Below are positions 1 through 8,572 of a DNA stretch of 64,000 bases, piece by piece; positions within the stretch are counted from its first letter, which is position 1; the number at the start of each line of letters is the position of its first letter. The notes below the pieces were generated by a model. That model did no database searches. It worked only from the letters and a program-made list of their open reading frames with translations, and was not told where the DNA came from. The stretch is from contig JAJUGR010000004.1 in the NCBI GenBank assembly GCA_029265905.1, positions 1 through 64,000 of the forward strand, read 5' to 3'. Made by a program: the position numbers and the translations under genes. Origin of the DNA: Sporomusaceae bacterium. GTDB lineage: Bacteria > Bacillota > Negativicutes > Acidaminococcales > JAJUGR01.

Positions 1-296
1 ACATATGTGCAAACACGAAAAACACGCTCAACTCCTTGCCAAAGCGGAAGGCGTCGCGTGTAAAGGCCATCATATAATAAAAAGAAGTGGTAAATTGCCG
101 GTATGATAGCGAAGATATAAATCGGATTATATGTAAAATAGGGCCATTCTGGAAAGAGCCAGGCAAAAAATCCCGATCGCAAATAGCACGCCATTAAAAG
201 CGCTCCCACAACGGCAAAATAATCACCAAAAACAAGCACTAGAGGGACTAGGAAGCGTGAATAACGCCTTGCACAGAAGGTTTTGACATTCGTCAT
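1..296 (-). CDS. Undecaprenyl-phosphate sugar-1-phosphate transferase, WbaP-like (5' part only)
   Basis: Only about the first 98 codons are inside the window; the gene runs off the left edge. The visible part has hydrophobic segments (around residues 15-38 and 60-75) and the sequence LLYDGLYTRRLPLWQGVERV. These resemble the N-terminal membrane domain of WbaP-type enzymes, which start O-antigen or capsule repeat synthesis by moving a sugar-1-phosphate onto undecaprenyl phosphate. The catalytic C-terminal domain is not visible, so the reaction is inferred from the family. The ATG at 294-296 has a close AAGGA. A stronger GGAGG at 335-339 lies 8 bases before an in-frame CTG (324-326), so the true start may be 30 bases earlier. 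It is last in the LPS core gene block and has its own candidate promoter at 358-386. Confidence 0.6.
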   Translation of the reverse strand, partial: MTNVKTFCARRYSRFLVPLVLVFGDYFAVVGALLMACYLRSGFFAWLFPEWPYFTYNPIYIFAIIPAIYHFFLLYDGLYTRRLPLWQGVERVFRVCTY

Positions 297-357
297 ATTC
301 CTTGCATCAGTAGAGGTAATTTCCAGCGTAAGCACCTCCAATCATTCAATAACATTA

Positions 358-386
358 ATTGTATCTAATTCCCAAGTTATTTACAA
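358..386 (-). promoter_or_regulatory. Candidate promoter for the WbaP-like gene
   Basis: Read on the minus strand, a -35 box TTGTAA (381-386) and a -10 box TACAAT (358-363) are separated by exactly 17 bases, close to the vegetative sigma consensus. A Shine-Dalgarno GGAGG follows at 335-339. The surrounding 177-base gap (297-473) is AT-rich and shows nothing else I can support. It suggests the sugar transferase is transcribed separately from the upstream glycosyltransferase genes. Confidence 0.6.
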
Positions 387-473
387 CCTTGATTATCTGG
401 CGATTTTTAGGTTTTGCGTGGTTTTCTTGCAAAAAAACTGTTTTTCCACACAATTTTATAGCGATTTTAATCT

Positions 474-1202
474 TTACCAACTCTTTAAGTCGTAAAAATG
501 ACATTGGCTAAACCACTTTCTGTACCACTCACGCTGAGGCTGTTTTTTATAGGGCATCCCTGTGCCGGCCTCCATTCCATCAATCAAAGGATAGGTTGGA
601 AAATTTTCAGTTAGTACGTTGTTTTTCAACAGGGCCTGCCGAATCAGTTTTTCGAAAACAATGCCCTGATCGTCCCTAACCTTGCGGAATACCGCCATCA
701 GATATTTTTTATAAATGTCGACATTTACCATGAAAAATACGGTGTTAGCACTTCTCCTACGATCAAAAATTCTGCTGGCATTAAAGTAATTAGCAGGTTT
801 ATTTTGGATGTAAGGATAGAGATCACCAAAATTTTCGACTATGACACGCCCCGTTATTTTTAAAAAATGAGTCTCGCCTTTCAGCAAGTGACTGTTCTCA
901 ATGAAATATTGGATAATTTCCCCCTCACCATATCCCTTGCCGCATTCAATAACCTTTTCCTTATTGCCGCTAAAGCGCAAAAATTCTATCTGCTTGGCAC
1001 AGCGTTGTGCAAGTTGCTCAAATTCCGTAACATCAAATTGATAGTTGCTGTTGTCGCAGAAAACAATCTTTTCAATTGCCGTTTGGGAAATCCAATAAAT
1101 CAGAGCCTTCCGATACTGCTGCAAACGCAACTGGGGATCGCTGATTTTTAACATTGTTATGTTATCATGCGGCTGTATGCAAGCCGTCAACAATATCAAC
1201 AT
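474..1202 (-). CDS. Unrecognised glycan-biosynthesis protein, possible glycosyltransferase
   Basis: This is a 242-residue soluble protein with no signal peptide or membrane span. I do not recognise the family with certainty. It opens with a short hydrophobic strand (LILLTACIQP) followed by an IVFCDNS segment, and has a glycine-rich ECGKGYGEGEI motif near residue 88. That arrangement of an initial beta strand and Asp/Asn-rich turns is seen in GT-A-like sugar transferases of capsule and O-antigen clusters. The ATG at 1200-1202 is well placed after AAGGAG (1209-1214). A nearer ATG at 1204-1206 opens only a short out-of-frame peptide. It lies 24 bases downstream of a GT9 gene in the LPS core block, which suggests a role in decorating or extending the core. 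A function beyond that is not supported. Confidence 0.5.
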   Translation of the reverse strand: MLILLTACIQPHDNITMLKISDPQLRLQQYRKALIYWISQTAIEKIVFCDNSNYQFDVTEFEQLAQRCAKQIEFLRFSGNKEKVIECGKGYGEGEIIQYFIENSHLLKGETHFLKITGRVIVENFGDLYPYIQNKPANYFNASRIFDRRRSANTVFFMVNVDIYKKYLMAVFRKVRDDQGIVFEKLIRQALLKNNVLTENFPTYPLIDGMEAGTGMPYKKQPQREWYRKWFSQCHFYDLKSW

Positions 1203-1226
1203 TCATTTCTCCTTAATTCACACCTT

Positions 1227-2285
1227 TTATTTATTCCAAAATAATTTCTCAGCAGCACACATTACCGACTCTACCGGCAATTTATCCAAACAAGCCTTTT
1301 CCGGGCAAACTTCAGGGGGGCCACTCTGCGGGCACTCCGAAAGTTGAATTGAAACAACCTCGCAACGGTCGCACAGCGGGCGCCATCGTTGCGCCGAAAT
1401 GCAGCGAAAAATTCCGACGACCGGAATGCCCGCTGCAGCGGCAATATGCATAGCTCCCGTATCAACGGTCAAAAGGCCATCCGCGGAGGCCAAGATGGCC
1501 ATTAATTCCTGTAAGGATGTTTCGCCGCAAATGTTATGGACAGCCATAGGCCTCTCCAACATGCCAATCAGTTCTTGCCCGGCCGCACGGTCCTCCGGCA
1601 TGCCGATCAGCAAAAAGGCTACATCATGTTGTTTGACAAGTTTATTAACAACAGCCGCAAACTGATCGACTGGCCAGTTTTTCAACGCATAGGTGCCCCT
1701 AATGCATAACACAAGCTTCTGCTGGGCATTCGGCAGTTGTGCAAATAAAGTTCTGGCATGGTTAAGGTTGTCCATTGATGCCGGTCCGATAATCGGCTTG
1801 ACAAAATCATGCTTTCGCCCAACAAAACCGTTTACAACGGATTGAAAAATAGCCGCTTGGTGCGTGGTGCGAAAATCATCAGGCGTCTTAATCACATGCG
1901 TGTATAATTTGGTGATGAAACTAGACTTCACATCAAATAAACGGTCACCAATAACCCTGGTTGAAATGCCAGCCAATAATCCGATAATTGCCGGCCTTGA
2001 TTTGCGGTCAAGCGCAATGCACAAATCAAAGCGTTGGCGTTTGACATCCGATATTACTGCCACCATTTGCTTCAAAGATTTTTTTTTGCTCTGATACTCT
2101 GGCGTTATTACCTTATCAATATAGGGATGGTTCTCTAAAACTGGCGCGACGCTCTTTTTTACCATATAAGTTACTTTTGCCAATGGGTAATACTCTTTCA
2201 AGAGCTGTGCGCAACTGCTTGCCAACACAACATCCCCCAAATTGACCATGCAGGTAACTAAAATATTTCTGTACTCTTTTGGCAT
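1227..2285 (-). CDS. GT9 family glycosyltransferase (ADP-heptose:LPS heptosyltransferase-like)
   Basis: This 352-residue protein has the GT-B layout of family 9. An N-terminal ILVTCMVNLGDVVLASS carries the conserved catalytic Asp of the GD motif. Near residue 275 there is a donor-site segment TVDTGAMHIAAAAGIPVVGI, and residues RGTYALKNWP match the usual K-x-WP loop. Family members transfer heptose from ADP-heptose to the growing LPS inner core on the cytoplasmic face. The tail has several cysteines (CPQS...CPEKAC) found in similar form in four neighbouring paralogues. It stops one base before the next GT9 start. It is similar across its length to the GT9 at 4539-5597, so the two look like duplicates. 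The exact acceptor cannot be told from sequence. Confidence 0.85.
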   Translation of the reverse strand: MPKEYRNILVTCMVNLGDVVLASSCAQLLKEYYPLAKVTYMVKKSVAPVLENHPYIDKVITPEYQSKKKSLKQMVAVISDVKRQRFDLCIALDRKSRPAIIGLLAGISTRVIGDRLFDVKSSFITKLYTHVIKTPDDFRTTHQAAIFQSVVNGFVGRKHDFVKPIIGPASMDNLNHARTLFAQLPNAQQKLVLCIRGTYALKNWPVDQFAAVVNKLVKQHDVAFLLIGMPEDRAAGQELIGMLERPMAVHNICGETSLQELMAILASADGLLTVDTGAMHIAAAAGIPVVGIFRCISAQRWRPLCDRCEVVSIQLSECPQSGPPEVCPEKACLDKLPVESVMCAAEKLFWNK

Positions 2286-2286
2286 A

Positions 2287-3303
2287 TTATACGCTGCGCT
2301 CCTTACCTTTCACCCACCATTGATGAAAGCTGTTGAATACTTCACCCGGTTCAATGGAACTCATACAGTCTGGATGTCCACATGCCCCTGAATAATACCC
2401 CTCACACGGAGCGCAAGCATGTTTTGTGGCATGCGCGGCCACCAGTTCAGGCGGTGCTCCCTTAGTTACTGGATTCGGCCCGTAAAGGCCGATGGACGGA
2501 ATGTGAAAGGCTCTAGCCACGTGCATGGGCAAACTGCATCCGCCAATGAAAAAAACAGCACGCCGCATGATAAAACCAAGTTCCCTTAAATTTGTTTTAC
2601 ATGCTAAATCAAAAACGCCGACCGGCAAATCAGCCGGCGCCGGTTTGTCGCCCACCAGGATAATGGGAACCGAACTGATTTGCCTGATTTTCTCAAAAAA
2701 CGTGCGCCATTTATCCGCTGGCCAATCTTTGGCGTCGCCTGACGCGTGCAGCGCCGCGACAAGGTATTCCGTTCCCGGACTAACGCCAACGGCGGACAGC
2801 ATGTCACAAACATGTTTTTCTTCCATTGGCGTCGCCTCCGCATAGTGCAACGCTGACCAACCCGATGTTTTGGTTATGTCGATGCCAGTTGCCGTCCGCA
2901 GCCATTGTGCGACCGTTTCCGGGTCATATAGCGAATCCTGGCAAGGCTCCCACTCAATGGGATTGGTTAGCCATTGCCTGCGCTTATGCGCCAAACCGAC
3001 GCGGACAGGAATACGGGCCAAAGCCGATAAAACCGCTGGCCGGTAAGTCACATCAGCGTGCAGAGCCAAATCAAAGCGCCAAATCTTTTTCAGGATGCTA
3101 AGCTGCGTTTTGAGATCCTTCCGAAAAGCGATAACTTCATCAACGCAAGGCAATCCCGCTACCGCATCGACTGCGTTAGGCGCAACAAGATAGGCAATGT
3201 GGCTATTGGGGTATAATTCCTTCAAGCCGGCAATAACAGCAGTTGTCATAACGACATCGCCTATGCCGCCAATTCTCGTTACAAGAATCCTATTCACGCG
3301 CAT
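2287..3303 (-). CDS. GT9 family glycosyltransferase, divergent donor motif
   Basis: This 338-residue family 9 protein has the N-terminal RIGGIGDVVMTTAV motif with its conserved Asp. The usual GG-D-(S/T)-G-P-MH donor loop is here GGCSLPMH (residues 254-261), so the aspartate is replaced by cysteine and the glycine by leucine. The rest of the loop (HVARAFHIPSIGLYGP) is intact. A cysteine-rich tail (CAPCEGYYSGACGHPDC) precedes the conserved SIEPGEV. The ATG follows AAAAGGAGCGC. It overlaps the O-antigen ligase gene upstream by 14 bases. It is probably a heptosyltransferase-like enzyme with altered donor specificity or weakened activity; I cannot tell which from sequence. Confidence 0.8.
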   Translation of the reverse strand: MRVNRILVTRIGGIGDVVMTTAVIAGLKELYPNSHIAYLVAPNAVDAVAGLPCVDEVIAFRKDLKTQLSILKKIWRFDLALHADVTYRPAVLSALARIPVRVGLAHKRRQWLTNPIEWEPCQDSLYDPETVAQWLRTATGIDITKTSGWSALHYAEATPMEEKHVCDMLSAVGVSPGTEYLVAALHASGDAKDWPADKWRTFFEKIRQISSVPIILVGDKPAPADLPVGVFDLACKTNLRELGFIMRRAVFFIGGCSLPMHVARAFHIPSIGLYGPNPVTKGAPPELVAAHATKHACAPCEGYYSGACGHPDCMSSIEPGEVFNSFHQWWVKGKERSV

Positions 3304-4516
3304 GCGCTCCTTTTAACAGACTCGGTTGATCAAGATGAGCCAAAACAAACAAACTGCCGAGCAAAAACCAATATAATCTCATCAACGGTTTGTATCCCAT
3401 CGTGTATTCCGACATTCCTGTCATAAACAAACAGCTGGTTAAAATCAATATCCCCATGCCCCAAAAGGCCTGTTTTGAGTTCATCAATCGTATTCCTGTT
3501 GCAAAAATCCCACCAAATAAAAAGGCCAGTGAAACTAGCCCAACAACCCCTTGTTCGGCAGCTGTCTGCACCACAATATTATGAGAATTAATTAATTGGT
3601 AATTTATAAATACATTGCTGTGGTCCCTTTCCCAGTAAGGATACTTCATTGGTCCATAATTTCCCGGTCCAACTCCCAAAAATGGATGCTTTAAAAAAAG
3701 CTGTTTGCCAATGTCCCATAACACTAGCCGCTCTTCATAGAAGGTGGACGGTTGGTGGACGGCTCGCGCAAAGCGTTGTTGAACATTAGAGGAAAAAGCG
3801 AATGCGCCAACCATGGCGATTAAAACCAGTGGCAGAACCAGCAATTTTTTCTTGTTCTCCATGCGTTTAGAAAAACGGAAAAACCACCAGATAGTAATGA
3901 ATAAAAATGCCAGCGTGGTTACGATCCAAACCATTTTATAGCTATTGGCAATCATCAATATGCTGGTAACGACCACGAGTCCGCCGCTAACAACAGTTGA
4001 AATCCGATTATAGCCACGTAAGAAACATAGGTAAAAAATGGGCAGCAGCAGCGCAATGTATTCGGAGAATAATACCATTGATTGTTTGACAAAACCTGTT
4101 GGTCGATCAGCCCCCAAAAAAGTCCATTGATAAAATGCGTAGGTATCATTTACAAGCAGTCCCATTGCTAAAAGAGTCGCAACGATCGCCATCCGTCGTT
4201 TATTCCATGAAACCACGAGCACCATGACTAAAAGAATGCTGGGCTCGATTTGGCCTTTTGTTAGATCCATTGCAAGCATTTTATCGACTGCGGTTAGGGA
4301 TGTTATACAATATGCCGTTATGTAAATAGCCACGCCAGTCAATAAAATGCGGTGCTCCTGCCACAGTACGTGCCATTTTTTATAAGAAAGCAAAAGCAAG
4401 ACAAGTCCGATAGATTCAATAATATAAGATGCCGCTGTTGATAGCAGTGCTGTAAAAGCATACACGGCGATCAACACAAATAACCCTTTGTCCTTGAAGT
4501 CTTTTTTATCTTGCAT
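3290..4516 (-). CDS. O-antigen ligase family protein (WaaL-like)
   Basis: This is a polytopic membrane protein of about 408 residues with roughly 10-12 hydrophobic spans. A long loop carries WERDHSNVFINYQLINSHNI followed by VQTAAEQGVVGLV, the pattern (histidine-rich loop, then EQG-hG) of the Wzy/WaaL O-antigen ligase superfamily. Such proteins join undecaprenyl-linked O-antigen to lipid A-core in the periplasm. I chose the ATG at 4514-4516 because AAAGGTG lies 8 bases upstream. A TTG 30 bases earlier is also in frame and would overlap the preceding GT9 gene. Its place among core glycosyltransferases fits ligation of O-antigen. A Wzy-type polymerase role cannot be excluded by sequence. Confidence 0.8.
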   Translation of the reverse strand: MQDKKDFKDKGLFVLIAVYAFTALLSTAASYIIESIGLVLLLLSYKKWHVLWQEHRILLTGVAIYITAYCITSLTAVDKMLAMDLTKGQIEPSILLVMVLVVSWNKRRMAIVATLLAMGLLVNDTYAFYQWTFLGADRPTGFVKQSMVLFSEYIALLLPIFYLCFLRGYNRISTVVSGGLVVVTSILMIANSYKMVWIVTTLAFLFITIWWFFRFSKRMENKKKLLVLPLVLIAMVGAFAFSSNVQQRFARAVHQPSTFYEERLVLWDIGKQLFLKHPFLGVGPGNYGPMKYPYWERDHSNVFINYQLINSHNIVVQTAAEQGVVGLVSLAFLFGGIFATGIRLMNSKQAFWGMGILILTSCLFMTGMSEYTMGYKPLMRLYWFLLGSLFVLAHLDQPSLLKGAHARE

Positions 4517-4538
4517 CCGTTCACACCTTTCCGTCCAC

Positions 4539-5597
4539 TCACTCAACCAAGACCTTATTTACCTGCTCAATTACATCTTGACAACTAATTTCTTGTACAA
4601 AAACGCAGTTTGGGCAATCCGCTGCAGATATGTTAAACTGCTCAAGTATCGACGTCCGAACCAATACGGTCGCCTGCTCACTGTCCGGTCCCCATTGAAT
4701 GCAGTTTGTGTTCAAAAACAACGCCAAAATAGGCACAGGCGTCGTCGCAGCTATGTGCATGGCCCCTGTATCAACAGTGATAAACAGGCTGGCCCGCTCA
4801 AACAATACCGGCAAATCCGCCAATCTGGTTTTCCCGCACAAATTGCCAACTGCAACGCCGGACTGCCCTATCACGTTTTCTGCATACGGAAAATCGCCCG
4901 GCGCGCCGATTACATACTGCCGAAGAGAAGGAGTCCTTTCTTGCAGCGACTTCATGACAACGGCAAAATGCTCCGCAGGCCAGTTTTTCCCTTCATGCGT
5001 TCCGCGGACGCAATAAAGGACGATTTTGTTTTCTTTCTCAGCCCCCACCAATGACGCAACCAAAGCTTCGCTATCTTGATGCGGGTTGGGCATTACCGGC
5101 TTTAGCGTTTCTTTGATCCCTGTTAGCTCTTGGACGACCTGTCGAAACATCTCCCCTTGCTGGCAGTGCGTGAACTGTCCCCGCAAAGGGATGCGGTGCG
5201 TAAACAGCACCCTGTGCCAAACCGGATGACTTTGATAAAGATAATCGCCAGACACCCTTTCAGGTATGCCGGACAACCAGGCGATCAAGAGCGGACGCAG
5301 CCGATAATCAAACGAAATGTTCAGGTCAAACTTTTTGCTGCGCACGAGCTTAATGATATCCAGCATTTCCCGCCTGGAAGTTTGCTTCGACTTATATTCA
5401 AAGGTGATTACTTCATCAACCAGCGGGTGATTTTGAAGCAGTTCCGCAACCCGCGGCACTACCATCATGGTGATCTTAGCCTCAGGATATGCCTTTTTCA
5501 ACAATGCCACTCCGCTGGTTGCCAGCAGGACATCGCCGATATTATTCAGTTGATTAATGAGAATATTGCTGTAGGTTCTCTTCGCAGGCCTACCCAT
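4539..5597 (-). CDS. GT9 family glycosyltransferase (heptosyltransferase-like)
   Basis: This 352-residue GT-B protein of family 9 has ILINQLNNIGDVLLATSG at the N-terminus, RGTHEGKNWPAEHF in the middle and TVDTGAMHIAATTPVPILAL near the donor site. The tail has CPNC...C in place of the longer cysteine motif of its neighbours. It aligns over its length with the GT9 at 1227-2285, including the paired ITFEYKSK / ITPEYQSK segment, which suggests an in-cluster duplication followed by divergence. It lies between a GT4 gene (19 bases upstream) and the O-antigen ligase. It is probably a core LPS heptosyltransferase or related hexosyltransferase acting in the cytoplasm. Confidence 0.85.
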   Translation of the reverse strand: MGRPAKRTYSNILINQLNNIGDVLLATSGVALLKKAYPEAKITMMVVPRVAELLQNHPLVDEVITFEYKSKQTSRREMLDIIKLVRSKKFDLNISFDYRLRPLLIAWLSGIPERVSGDYLYQSHPVWHRVLFTHRIPLRGQFTHCQQGEMFRQVVQELTGIKETLKPVMPNPHQDSEALVASLVGAEKENKIVLYCVRGTHEGKNWPAEHFAVVMKSLQERTPSLRQYVIGAPGDFPYAENVIGQSGVAVGNLCGKTRLADLPVLFERASLFITVDTGAMHIAATTPVPILALFLNTNCIQWGPDSEQATVLVRTSILEQFNISAADCPNCVFVQEISCQDVIEQVNKVLVE

Positions 5598-5616
5598 AAT
5601 TCGTCACGCACCATTC

Positions 5617-6756
5617 TTATTGTTGAATATACGCCAGCAACGCACGCACGAAACGGTCGGGCGCATAGCGCCGGTTCGCTTCTTCCAGCCCGCGCTGGTA
5701 AACTTCCTGTTTGGCCGGAAACTCATTCACAAACCGTTCCAGCTGCTCGGCGAACCGCTCGACTGAATCAAGTTCGACCGCCTCGCCGATGGCATACTGT
5801 TGAAGCACTTCGGGGTTCAATTCCGGGGACTGCAGCACCGGCTTGTAAAAGCCGATCGCCGTAAAGAGCATGGCGCCCCAATGGTAGCGGTAACGCTCAG
5901 CGGCATACGGCATCAGAATCACATCTGTGTCCAGCAGGGCCTGCTGCCATTCGCGCCCGATCAGGTTTTTGTGCCAGAATTTGACACCGGCGTGGCCGGC
6001 GTAGGCCTTGGCGAGGCGTTCAAAATCCGCTCCGTCCTCGGGCTTCGCCGTCGCCCCCTGCACCGTCAATTCAACCGGCGTAGTAAAGTTCGCTTGGATA
6101 AACGCATCCAAGAAAAATTCCAGGTTCTTTTCGCGCCGGTACTGGCCGAAAAACCCCAACCGCAGTGGCGAATGGACGGCAAAGCCTGGCGCCACGCCCA
6201 GATCGCGCGGCGTAAAGACAGGCGGGACCAGCAAGTGCAGGTTCGGCAGCTCAACGCCGGCGAAGTCATCGCGCAGCGTCAATATGACAAAGTGAAGATT
6301 GCGATACGGCCTGCAGGCCCTTGCCTCGCGCAAGAATTTCTCTTTTTCGCCGGGGTTGATGCCATGGACGATGAACAGCACTGGCACTGGCGAATTTTTT
6401 AATTTGCTTTTGCGCGCCGTGCGCAAATAGCGGTACGTTGAAGTCGGAATAACAATCGCCTCACACGCGCCCGCTTTCGCTTTTTCATAGGCGTCATTGA
6501 ACCATTTTACGCGCCGCACCTCACGCTGCAGGGAACGCCACAGCTTTGTCAGGCCGCTCGCGCCGGCATAAGTAACCGCTTCGCCGCCCGCCAGGTAATC
6601 GACCGGCACGCCATAATCGATTTTGAACGGAAACCGCTCGGGAACAAAAAAGCGAACCTGATGGCCCTGAGCCCGCAATTCTTCAACAAGAATCCGGTCG
6701 AATTCCACCTCGTGCCCGGCCGGCATGAGAATGGACTCCAGTATTGCGATATTCAT
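5617..6756 (-). CDS. GT4-like glycosyltransferase
   Basis: This 379-residue GT-B glycosyltransferase starts with MNIAILESILMPAGHEVEF, a typical first beta strand and glycine loop. The C-terminal donor domain contains LRLGFFGQYRREKNLEFFLDAF, the usual start of a GT4 nucleotide-sugar domain, then VILMPYAAERYRYHWGAM. The position where GT4 enzymes usually have E-x7-E shows no clear second glutamate, so assignment below family level is not safe. The gene is 3 bases downstream of a GT2 gene and 19 bases upstream of a GT9 gene. Its role is inferred to be adding a sugar to the LPS core. The Shine-Dalgarno is weak (GGAG, 12 bases away), so translation may depend on the preceding gene. Confidence 0.8.
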   Translation of the reverse strand: MNIAILESILMPAGHEVEFDRILVEELRAQGHQVRFFVPERFPFKIDYGVPVDYLAGGEAVTYAGASGLTKLWRSLQREVRRVKWFNDAYEKAKAGACEAIVIPTSTYRYLRTARKSKLKNSPVPVLFIVHGINPGEKEKFLREARACRPYRNLHFVILTLRDDFAGVELPNLHLLVPPVFTPRDLGVAPGFAVHSPLRLGFFGQYRREKNLEFFLDAFIQANFTTPVELTVQGATAKPEDGADFERLAKAYAGHAGVKFWHKNLIGREWQQALLDTDVILMPYAAERYRYHWGAMLFTAIGFYKPVLQSPELNPEVLQQYAIGEAVELDSVERFAEQLERFVNEFPAKQEVYQRGLEEANRRYAPDRFVRALLAYIQQ

Positions 6757-6759
6757 TGC

Positions 6760-7524
6760 TTATCGTTTCTCCTTCAGTTGCCGTTCAAGATCGACTAGCT
6801 TCACGTATTTGGCCAGCGTGTAAGCGAAGTGAAAACAGCACAGCACCAGTCCCAGCCAGCCATCCAAAAAGCCACGTTTTAAAAAATACGTCTGAACGAA
6901 AGCGACTTTTGCATGGACAAACGCGTCAAGCCAGCTCGATCGTTTGCCGCGCGCATGCGCCTCCTGCGCCCATAGCGTCGTATAGTTGTTGAACTTCAGA
7001 AAATAACGATGCCAGTCGCTATAGGTATAGTGCAGCAACGCCCCATGCAAAGGTGAGGTTATCCAGTCGCCTACCGGCCGTTCGTGCACCTGGCCTTCCC
7101 AAACCAAACCGAGGCGCGGGAATATGCGCACCACCCGATCCGGCCTCAACACGCCGTGGTTGACCGGCTGTCCAAAAGCAATGTTCCGGCGCTGGATGGC
7201 ATAAGCCGACTTCCCCGGCTGCTGTGCTCGAATCTGTCTCAACTCATCCGCCAGCTCCGGCGTAACCCGCTCGTCTGCGTCCAGGTAAAACACCCAGTCG
7301 GCCGTCGTCTGCGTCAGTGCAAAGTTGCGCTGCGCCGCAAACCCATCCGTCATCGGGTGGTGCACGACGCGTGCCCCGGCCGACTGCGCCAGGTTCACGG
7401 TGTCGTCCGTGCTGCCCGAATCGATCACGATGATTTCGTCGGCCAAATCAGCTACGCTCCGGATGCAGTCAGTTATCTGGAGCGCTTCATTATAAGTTAG
7501 AATCAATACAGCCAGGGACATCAT
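6760..7524 (-). CDS. GT2 glycosyltransferase, WaaE/KdtX-like
   Basis: This 254-residue GT-A protein has VLILTYNEA at the start, DEIIVIDSGSTDDT, and a DxD motif in FYLDADERV (residues 79-87). These are hallmarks of inverting family 2 enzymes. FPRLGLVWEGQVHERP and the C-terminal hydrophobic segment match the WaaE/KdtX group, which adds beta-1,4-glucose to the first heptose of the LPS core in enterobacteria. The sugar used here is inferred, not shown. A second ATG three bases in has better spacing from GGAGG. The gene sits 9 bases after a GT9 gene, within the core block. Confidence 0.85.
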   Translation of the reverse strand: MMSLAVLILTYNEALQITDCIRSVADLADEIIVIDSGSTDDTVNLAQSAGARVVHHPMTDGFAAQRNFALTQTTADWVFYLDADERVTPELADELRQIRAQQPGKSAYAIQRRNIAFGQPVNHGVLRPDRVVRIFPRLGLVWEGQVHERPVGDWITSPLHGALLHYTYSDWHRYFLKFNNYTTLWAQEAHARGKRSSWLDAFVHAKVAFVQTYFLKRGFLDGWLGLVLCCFHFAYTLAKYVKLVDLERQLKEKR

Positions 7525-7533
7525 GCGCCTCCG

Positions 7534-8571
7534 TTATTTTTGCAGCCATTTGTCAGCCGCGCTCAGCACCTGTTCTACAGTAAGTTCTTTCATGCAGCGC
7601 AAATGCGGGCAAGTATGCTTCATTTGCAGGCCGCAGTCAGGGCAGGGCGGCTGTGCCGTCACCACCGTCGCGCGTTCGGTATAAGGTCCGTACAATTTCG
7701 GGCTGGATGGCCCGTACAGAGCGACGATTGGCACGCGCTGCGAAATCGCCACGTGCATCGGCCCGCTGTCGTTAGTGATAATCAGTGAACAGCGTCGCAT
7801 CGCAGCCGCCAATTCCCCCAAGGAAAAAACGCCGGTCGCAATGATCGGCGAACTTTTCATTTGGCTCGTCGTGGCCTCAACAAGCTCCCTATCCATCGTC
7901 CCGCCAAAAAACACCGTCCGATAGCCGCGCTCTGCCAGCGTATCCGCCACTTTGGCAAAACGCTCGCTCGGCCAGCGCTTTGTCAGCACGGCGCTGCCAA
8001 TATTGAAGCCGACAAGCGGCGCATCACCCAAATCATATTCCGCATAAAAGCGGCGCGCGGCCTCGTCGTGTTCCGGATCCGTCCACATTTCCAGCCCGTT
8101 GTGCGAGCAGTCGGAAACGCCGAGCTTCGCCAGCACCTCCACATACATGTCCGCCGCATGCTTGGTCCTATCCAACCGGAGCGGTTCGTCAAAAAAGGGC
8201 TGCAACAACCGGTGCACCGCACCCACTTTATACTCCGCGCCGCTGGCGGCGCACAAAAAAGAGCAACGCTCGTTGGGGTGCAGGCTGATCAACGCATCGA
8301 ACCGGCGTGCTTTCAGCCCCTGTGCGTAACGCCACAGCGCCCCGAAAGAGTTGTCCCTGCCCTTTTTATCGAGGGTGATCACCTCGTCAATATTGCGGTT
8401 GTACTGCACCACTTCTTTGAGCTTTTCATCAACTAAGTAGGTGATCTTCGCCTGCGGCGCCGCTTTGCGCAAGACATGCAAAAACGGCGTCGTCAACACC
8501 AAATCGCCTAGGTGCATCAAAAAAGTGACGAGAATTGTGTCCGCCTGTTGGATCCGCTCTAACGCCCGCAT
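7534..8571 (-). CDS. GT9 family glycosyltransferase (WaaF/WaaQ-like heptosyltransferase)
   Basis: This is a family 9 protein of about 345 residues. TILVTFLMHLGDLVLTTPFL has the catalytic Asp, FNIGSAVLTKRWPSERF is the mid-protein loop, and TNDSGPMHVAISQRVPIVAL is the canonical donor loop. The tail CPDCGLQMKHTCPHLRCM carries four cysteines in the C-x2-C...C-x4-C arrangement, then LTVEQVL. The ATG at 8569-8571 lies one base after the upstream stop and 7 bases from GGCGG. An alternative start 18 bases earlier would overlap the previous gene. It probably adds a heptose to the inner core. Confidence 0.88.
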   Translation of the reverse strand: MRALERIQQADTILVTFLMHLGDLVLTTPFLHVLRKAAPQAKITYLVDEKLKEVVQYNRNIDEVITLDKKGRDNSFGALWRYAQGLKARRFDALISLHPNERCSFLCAASGAEYKVGAVHRLLQPFFDEPLRLDRTKHAADMYVEVLAKLGVSDCSHNGLEMWTDPEHDEAARRFYAEYDLGDAPLVGFNIGSAVLTKRWPSERFAKVADTLAERGYRTVFFGGTMDRELVEATTSQMKSSPIIATGVFSLGELAAAMRRCSLIITNDSGPMHVAISQRVPIVALYGPSSPKLYGPYTERATVVTAQPPCPDCGLQMKHTCPHLRCMKELTVEQVLSAADKWLQK

Positions 8572-8572
8572 C

